Assembly (NCBI GenBank): GCA_019055375.1
Contig: JAHQIW010001244.1
Coordinates: forward strand, 496,001 to 560,000
Source of the DNA: Parelaphostrongylus tenuis
Lineage: Eukaryota > Nematoda > Chromadorea > Rhabditida > Metastrongylidae
Direction of reading: 5' to 3'
DNA: 64,000 nucleotides
Every line of letters starts with the position of its first letter. Positions within the stretch are counted from its first letter, which is position 1. This document shows, piece after piece, positions 58,001-64,000 of the stretch. The translations under genes and the position numbers were made by a program. The notes under the pieces were generated by a model. It did no database searches and was not told the DNA's origin. It worked only from the letters and a program-made list of their open reading frames with translations.

Positions 58001-59903
58001 AGTCAAGAAGAAGCAATGAGGTGATAATTACTTGCATGATCAAATATCCGAAAAAAAAAGGCTATTCATCGGAGAATGGATTCGAAAATTTTCAAATCTG
58101 TTATACACTTCAGCATTGTGACATTTTGCGTGTCAATGCTTCTGGTTGTGACATGGCGGATCGTCACGCATTTATTCTGCCAACGGCGAGAGCGTGACGA
58201 CGAGATCGCCTCTGTACCTGCCATCCAGGTGGACGTTTCTGACTCTCAAACAATTTCTACGCTAAGTTTCTCTATACAGCCAAAACCATGATGATTGAAC
58301 AAATATGAAAAATTTTTGATGACTCGAGGATGAACGAAAAAGAGAAAATTGGAAGAATCTGTTTCATTCAATGCCGTTTTGCTAAATGATAGCTTTCAAA
58401 CATCCCCAACTTTTCACATTCTCACCTGATATGACAAATATTCATTTTTGAGCCACGCATGTAATGTGGTCTGTTATAAGGGCTGACTTATAGAGCCCGA
58501 TCACGTGTTGCAACCTTGACGGTCTCATCAGTCGAGCGGTACTTTTCTGGTACCAAGAGTAGGCGACGACGAATATTTTACGCTCTATGTCCGGTGGAAT
58601 TATCACCGAACACACAGTGTTGTGCACTAGATTGCTATTGGCTGGTAACATTAGTATATCATATCTCTCTTTTCGAGTGTTTTCTTAAGACCACAGCTCA
58701 AATTTCGATATGCCAGATAATCACTTTTTGAGCCACGCATGTCCCCCCTCCCCCCAGTGGATTGGCAAAAGACGAGAAGAGTACCGCCCGACTGATGAGA
58801 CCGTCAAGGTTGAAACACGTGCATCGGGCTCTATAAGTTGACCCTTATAACAGACCACATGAAATGCGTGGCTCAGAAATGATTATCTTGCCTATTGAAT
58901 TTGAGCTGTAGTCTTAAGAAAACATTCGCAAAGAAAGGCAATGCCTGTTAATCCTCTTATGACACGGAAGAGAACTTTCGGCTTCCTTTTGTATTAAGGC
59001 ATTAGAATATTTTGAGGTTGAATAAAGGAGTTTTAAAAAGCCATAATAATAGATTCAATGGTTGACCTTCTGCAATATGTAAATTTCAGATGAATAGCAA
59101 GCATAGCGCCGTCAAGACTGAATTCGAAGGTTTGGCGTTAAAACAGGAGGAGAAACACTTGGGTTGGATGACAGAGGTGAAAATATCGCTATCATGCAAA
59201 TCATACTTTAAACTGGCTGGAATTTCCAATAAATTTGCCTAATAAAAGTTAATATAACGCATGTTGTCTTCGATATATAGCAAATTCGTAGGGATAGATC
59301 TTTGTAAAAAACAAAATTAATGTCAATACGCAGTAAGAGTTATCCCACAGAAACTGCTCTTGATATTGATTTGGCAATCGGAATCTGATTTTTTGTATAA
59401 TTTTTTTTTTGGAAAAATTTGCTTTACATCCACAGGGTTTCGTTGGTGGAGACTCCTCAGCACGATTTTTATGTAAGTATTTGATTGATACGGATATAAC
59501 ATGTTTTGAGCAGTTAGGTCTAGTGATATAAGTATTTATTACTTCATATTTTTGTATGCGTTAGAAAATTTCCGATTATCTCACAAAATAAAGTCCTTTA
59601 CTTAAAAGGATCGATTTTTGATTTATATAAGCCGTAGAAAACATCCGATTGAGAGGAGTGACACGTCCCTAAGCCTTTTGCACTCACTTACTTATATGAT
59701 TTTAGCAAGAATACATGCGGGAAACTGTGATCTGCAAAAAAAAGGTTAAAAAAGTAATCTGTCCGTTCAGTTAAAGTGCTTTAGGCAAAGGACTGGGCTG
59801 GTGAACTGATATCTGGTCAGAGTCTGACGGGTCGCTTTTTGGTCGTCCTAGTATTCGTCTTGTCTCTTGGCTCGCTAGGCATCTACTTCTATGATGCCAG
59901 TTT
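54937..59903 (+). CDS. slo-1: SLO-1 BK-type calcium- and voltage-activated potassium channel, first four coding exons (gene continues past the window)
   Basis: Four exons join in phase: 54937-55091, 58114-58234, 59090-59176 and 59785-59903. Together they encode about 160 residues that follow the start of nematode SLO-1 almost residue for residue: N-terminus [18 protein letters not shown], then [14 protein letters not shown], the S0 helix ([19 protein letters not shown]), a charged linker ending [10 protein letters not shown], then [16 protein letters not shown] leading into S1. In the family, S0 and S1 precede the S2-S4 voltage sensor, the pore and the RCK calcium-sensing domains, none of which was found before 64 kb. 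The protein works as a tetramer in the plasma membrane of neurons and muscle and damps excitability. The start codon is the only sensible one because it opens the conserved MGE-type N-terminus. The product identity is very secure. The end of the second exon is uncertain by six bases. Confidence 0.95.
55491..55518. repeat. (TA)n microsatellite in the slo-1 intron
   Basis: A pure TA run of 28 bases, preceded at about 55413-55434 by a direct duplication of CTTCCACCGGG. Confidence 0.95.
58114..58234 (+). CDS. slo-1: slo-1 exon encoding transmembrane segment S0
   Basis: The exon follows a TACACTTCAG acceptor and opens with one base that completes the serine codon left by the previous exon, giving the LSS-IVTFC junction known from the family. 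It encodes the single S0 helix that is specific to BK channels and a basic/acidic tail (CQRRERDDE). The 3' end is ambiguous: a donor after CAG at 58228 would end in AIQ, while one after GAC at 58234 would end in QVD and align better with the QINMN stretch of C. elegans. Both keep the reading frame. Confidence 0.92.
58430..58930. repeat. Fold-back MITE, family P, in a slo-1 intron
   Basis: The left arm (about 58445-58560: GTGGTCTGTTATAAGGGCTG, CAACCTTGACGGTCTCATCA, CGGTACTTTTCT) is repeated in inverse orientation at 58775-58890 (GAAGAGTACCGCCCGACTGA, GACCGTCAAGGTTGAAACAC, CAGACCACAT). Arms exceed 110 bases with few mismatches. It sits between the S0 exon and the linker exon. Confidence 0.85.
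59090..59176 (+). CDS. slo-1: slo-1 exon encoding the S0-S1 linker
   Basis: This 87-base, 29-codon exon lies between AAATTTCAG and GTGAAA and is in phase 0 at both ends. It reads MNSKHS and ends with [12 protein letters not shown], matching the conserved linker of nematode SLO-1. Being a multiple of three, it could be skipped without a frameshift. Confidence 0.93.
59785..59903 (+). CDS. slo-1: slo-1 exon encoding transmembrane segment S1
   Basis: The exon runs from a GCTTTAG acceptor to a strong GTGAGTG donor: 39 codons plus two bases. It reads [18 protein letters not shown], then the hydrophobic S1 helix ([19 protein letters not shown]) and stops in the DAS(F/L) motif that precedes the S1-S2 loop. 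The next exon must supply one base to finish the codon after DAS. It was not recognised in the remaining 4 kb. Confidence 0.95.
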
Positions 59904-59909
59904 GTGAGT

Positions 59910-62900
59910 GTTTGCCAAAATTTTTTTTACCTTTTATCCAACTTCGCTAATTTTTATCATTTCACATTTTTTTCGCGTTCACAATGCATTTTTCTTCGTT
60001 TATGTTACTTTATAATTCACTTCTCTAAACACACACACTCTCCGCCGTCGCGTGAAAGGTTTCTTAGTGCTTAAGAATTGATTTCTCTTTAATTCTATCA
60101 TTCCAGCGATTATTCATAATGTTTTTGCAAACATCTCCCTATTTCTTATGCATTCTAGTAAAATCTCTTCAACTAAATTCAGCTGATTGACTAGCAGTCA
60201 GCAGGCCGTTCTAATGCTACAGATGGACGTTACCGTATATTCTGATATTGTATTAATGAAATGAGCATTCCATTATCTAACCATAGAAGCGACTTCTATG
60301 TACAATCAACTCTGACTGATTGTTTTGTGAAGTAAACTTTATCGAGTTCTTTAAGGAAACATTGTTGCAAGATTATCCTGCCTCGTTATAGCAAATTTGT
60401 AAACGAACGGCGGAAACGTTAGCGGATTTCGCTTAGATTGATTTACGTGCGCTAGCCTCCGTCTCAGATCTCCTTGAATCGAATCCTACAAGTAGCAATG
60501 TCTTTCAAAATTTTGTGATAGTGTGCATTTTTGAAATTGCGAAGGCAGCGAGGGTTGGCTTTGGCATACCATCGCATTCGTTTGCAATCCGCGCGCATTC
60601 TGCAATAAGTTTCTGGAATCTGGTTAAATGTAGCATAGACAGTTCACTCTATTTGATTTCAGCATCCATGATAATCTCGGGAACTGCCCTTTTGAAAAGC
60701 TAGCGCTATGTAAGTATATCTTCTTCAGAAGTGATGGTTGACGTTTAGTCGATTTTGGCCACCTCAGTGGTCAGTTAGCATAAATATGTTCTGCCATTTC
60801 ATATGTAACTATTTATTTGATATTCTCAATATATAGTGATGTAGAGGGAATATACATTAAATGTCCACTCACAATATGAAAGTCATCAATCAATTTCTTA
60901 TTTGGAAATGGATGCCGATGTGATGCCACCCGCTACAAATAATTCATATCAATGGAAAATTTTTTTCATTATCCATGCAACCATTCGCCTATGACGAGAT
61001 CGCAAGCAAATCCGATAATCGGAAACGAAAAAAAAAAACTTTCAGTGGAAAACACGTCATATAATTTACTCAGTGCAGATAACTGCGCAATATTTCGGTT
61101 CCAGCAGTGATGACATCATTTTCTTGCTCCCCGCGGTACCATTTCCAATACAAAGCTTTGTATTCGGTTGTTTTTGAGACCTCGCTCAAAACAATAGTTC
61201 TGATATTGCATTTTGAGCCTTTCATGTGCTTTTGCGGGCACCTATACAGTGCAATACACGTGTTTCAAACTTGGCATTCGGCTGTTGATCTTTGGTGTGT
61301 CCAGGGACCGTGTCACTAGACATACAGTGATATGTAATCTTTGCTGTGGGTGAAGCGGATGCTCACTTTACATGCGCCAGTGTAACATGTTCGTCGACGA
61401 TTCCTTTGTATAGGGGGGGGGGGGGGGCGCACTGTATAAGTTCCCATAAAAGACCCCGTGAAAAGTTCAAAAATACATTGTCAAATTCCGATATATTCAA
61501 AGATCCTTTAGAACTTACAGTCCGAAGCCAGTGTACCGACAAATACTGATGGTTAATCGATAACTAGAGTACTTCAGAAGTTAAAAACTAAATAGGCTTG
61601 AGCAAAAAATTTTGTTCTACCTTAGTAGTAGTATAAATAGATGAGACCCTGCTCTATATAGCCAAAAATAATGAGTTTTTCAACTGTGCAAGGTAATTAA
61701 AATTAGAGACGTCGGGAAAATATGAGCAAATTTCGAAGTTCTTTAGTCTCCTAAGCATGCCCAGTTGCCGCATTCATCAATTATACATGATGACATCATC
61801 GTATTCTGTTAGTCGAAATTTCCTTTGCTCATTCGCTTTGCTATGCGAGAAACGGGTCACACCATCCAAAATGGGAAGAAACACTTTTTGGGGATTCGAA
61901 GAAATCAAACAGAATAAAACTTTTTTATCATTTTGCAGAAGTTCTGTACATTCTAACGGAGCTAGCCACAACCAATAAAGCTCACTGAGAAATGAGATAT
62001 GTTAGTTTAGAGTTGAAAGCGGCTGAATTTCAGTACCGTGTGGCTAGAAATTAATTTACTTAAGACTCAACATGCCAAGGAACCATGCTTCAGAATCGAC
62101 AAAACACACATATCAAGCTGTCATGTTATGACTGACCTTTTCTAAAAACTCGACGTGTTTGCAATAGTGTATAATAAATCCAATTTTGTTTTATTCTTTC
62201 TGAATTCATCTTTCATTGTGACCGCTCATGAAAAGTTTTCCGTCCAGTCAATGATATATTCATTTGAAGATGCATACCGCAGCCCTTCATTGCGAAGAAA
62301 TCTGTATCTTCACAGTAACTAAACGAATGATAATGAATATTTTTAGTAAATTGCTCTTTTTTTGCTTATCCTAGAGAACCACTGTAAGTGCATCTCAGCA
62401 TCATTGGTTTTTACTCAATTCCCAGAATGGATTAGCTATTCTTTTGCGATGCAGTTTGAAAGCTGCTTTGGTATCTAATCCGCTTTTAGATTATGTACTT
62501 TTTCATTCTACCAAGCTTCATTTGTTTGAGTGGAATATTTTCTTTGCAGAAAACTCATCAAATAAAGTAAAGGTGAAGTTTTAACTTGGCAATAACTCAA
62601 AGAGCGGCTTAGAGCTAGGTTTGAAATTCAGAAAAGCCTACAGAAATTCTTCTAAAACAAGATGTGCCCATATTGGCAAATTAATCATTAGTGAACCATA
62701 ACAGCATAAACATTTCATCCATCAATCAAGATGATACTTTCACTGGCACAACTTCTCGTTCACCGACGGAGGTGGAGCCTCAACACGGTAGCCCATGAAC
62801 CATGGCATATACTGTAGTCTATATTGATCACCAGCTCTCCATGAAGTTAAAAAATGCATCGGTTTTTTTTTACCATTCTCATCTCTCTTCGCCTGATTGA

Positions 62901-63675
62901 GTACTGAGTACTGAAATTATAATGCCGTGCAAAGAAGATTATAGAGTCGCAAAGCTGCAAATAGAGAATCATTTTCTCACAGCTGACGTTGATTTCGGAA
63001 CTCCTTCAAGCCATAAAGCTTTTACTAACATTGGCTCGCTTAGAGATTTAATAGCTCTTTTTCTGCCTCGTATCCCGTTGAATTTGCAGAAATACAATAG
63101 GAAATTTCAATTTTGAAAGTCTGTTCAAGAAGAGCACCTGAAGAGTGAAATCAATCCTTGATGGGAGTGTTATGGAACCAGAAGAATGGACAGGGCTTAT
63201 TGGGAGTTGACATTAGCATAGATAGCATCGAAGCAATCTTGACTGAAACTGCAATGAATTTGCTAGTTGTTACGTAAAGAAGACCTTACACAGCAACTTC
63301 AGTTACTTACTCAATATTAACGACCATTTGAATAATTAGCGACCATATTGAAGTTCGTTCAGGGATCCCATAATTTACCCTGACAGCTTCCAACATTATT
63401 TCCTTTGTAATCCATCATAATTAGGCGTGCATAGCGCAATGATGAGAGTCCTAAACACCACATTAGGTCTTTGCCCGACATAGTACTCAAACAAAACAAG
63501 GCATTTCATCTTTTTTTTTAGATTGAAAAATGTTTGAGCGGACTAAACTTTGATTTGATAAAACGAAAGGTCTCCATAAACCATTATGCCACCCAAGTAT
63601 TTTTTTGACCATCCCTACAGTGTTGATAGAACCCAATTCTTGTCTCAGTCATTGATGGTCAATCGACACAGAGCC
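59910..63675 (+). other. Continuing slo-1 intron; nothing else recognised apart from one MITE
   Basis: No stretch matching the S1-S2 loop or S2 of SLO-1 was found, so the intron probably extends to or beyond the right edge. Open frames of 60-73 codons here lack domains. Confidence 0.5.
61160..61510. repeat. Fold-back MITE, family P, decayed, with a 15-base G run
   Basis: The left arm has GAGACCTCGCTCAAAACAAT and GTGCTTTTGCGGGCACCTAT. The right arm after 61428 reads CGCACTGTATAAGTTCCCAT and AAAGACCCCGTGAAAAGTTC. A homopolymer of 15 G lies at 61413-61427. Confidence 0.6.
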
Positions 63676-63679
63676 CCTT

Positions 63680-63880
63680 ATTCAATACGAGAAGCAGTTG
63701 GTGCAATGGTAGTGATGCCGCTTCATTGTGAGTAAATCTCGAACAGCCTAGACGTTGCCGAAACCTGACTCCGGATCACAAAGTATCCTATTTCTCTGGT
63801 ACTGCAAAATGGCAGCCAGACTTGTTCGGGACCAGCTCATTCTCTTCAGCCAGCGTAAGAATTCCTTACCACAATTATCT
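63680..63880 (+). repeat. tRNA-like SINE head, partial
   Basis: AGTTGGTGCAATGGTAGTGA resembles a tRNA A box, and AAATCTCGAACAGCC is a decayed B box. The body resembles neither full family strongly. Confidence 0.35.
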
Positions 63881-64000
63881 CAGAACTAGAAAGAATTGAT
63901 TCGATCTTCATATAACGACGATTATGACAAAGCGAAAATCCTCGAACAGCAGCTAAACTAACACGAAAAATTGTGAAAACCCTCATGGTTAGTGGAGGTG

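Noticed and set aside
59437..59473. 37-base splice-bounded stretch between the slo-1 linker and S1 exons
   Set aside because: Flanking exons join in phase 0 with the conserved sequence WMTE-AKDW; insertion of 37 bases would shift the frame, so it is probably a chance pair of splice sites.

Overview
This is a window of nuclear DNA from a nematode, most likely a parasitic strongylid (clade V; inference). Three things point there. Short exons are split by long introns with TTTCAG-type acceptors. One gene is a very close match to the nematode BK channel SLO-1. The rest of the window is packed with mariner, RTE, tRNA-derived SINE and fold-back repeats. Most listed open frames are chance or transposon-derived; the real genes had to be pieced together from exons with matching splice phases.

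Region 1 (about 3.3-28.3 kb, minus strand) holds one MFS transporter of the organic-cation/SLC22-like nematode family. Eleven exons are well supported, from the N-terminal MGRY/TM1 exon at 28.2 kb through the GQLSDLYGRRK loop, RESPQWL loop, NMEKISGSIYMN and ELFPTPIRN segments to the LPETKG exon and stop at 3.34 kb. Two short stretches (the end of the central loop with the start of TM7, and the TM9 region) are not securely placed. Its introns carry at least four mariner remnants, an RTE reverse-transcriptase fragment, SINEs, a long (AT)n run and several 0.8-1.2 kb fold-back elements, one of them an almost continuous 1.2 kb hairpin.

Region 2 (28.6-53.7 kb) is accessory and repeat-rich. It contains a possible small plus-strand gene at 28.7-29.6 kb, two convincing exons of a second SLC22-like transporter on the minus strand (45.0 and 42.9 kb), a few orphan exon candidates (33.9, 37.7, 48.9 and 51.8 kb), tRNA-like elements, tandem repeats near 40.4-40.8 kb and a family of fold-back MITEs with long inverted arms.

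Region 3 (53.7 kb to the right edge, plus strand) starts with a GC-rich stretch containing a probable non-coding first exon, followed by the first four coding exons of slo-1 (54.94, 58.11, 59.09 and 59.79 kb). These encode the N-terminus, S0, the S0-S1 linker and S1. The gene runs off the right side of the window; no later exon was recognised up to 64 kb. SLO-1 is the calcium-activated potassium channel that sets neuromuscular excitability and is the known target of the anthelmintic emodepside.

The two well-supported genes are independent (a membrane transporter and an ion channel) and there is no sign of an operon. No CRISPR array, phage or prokaryotic feature is present.
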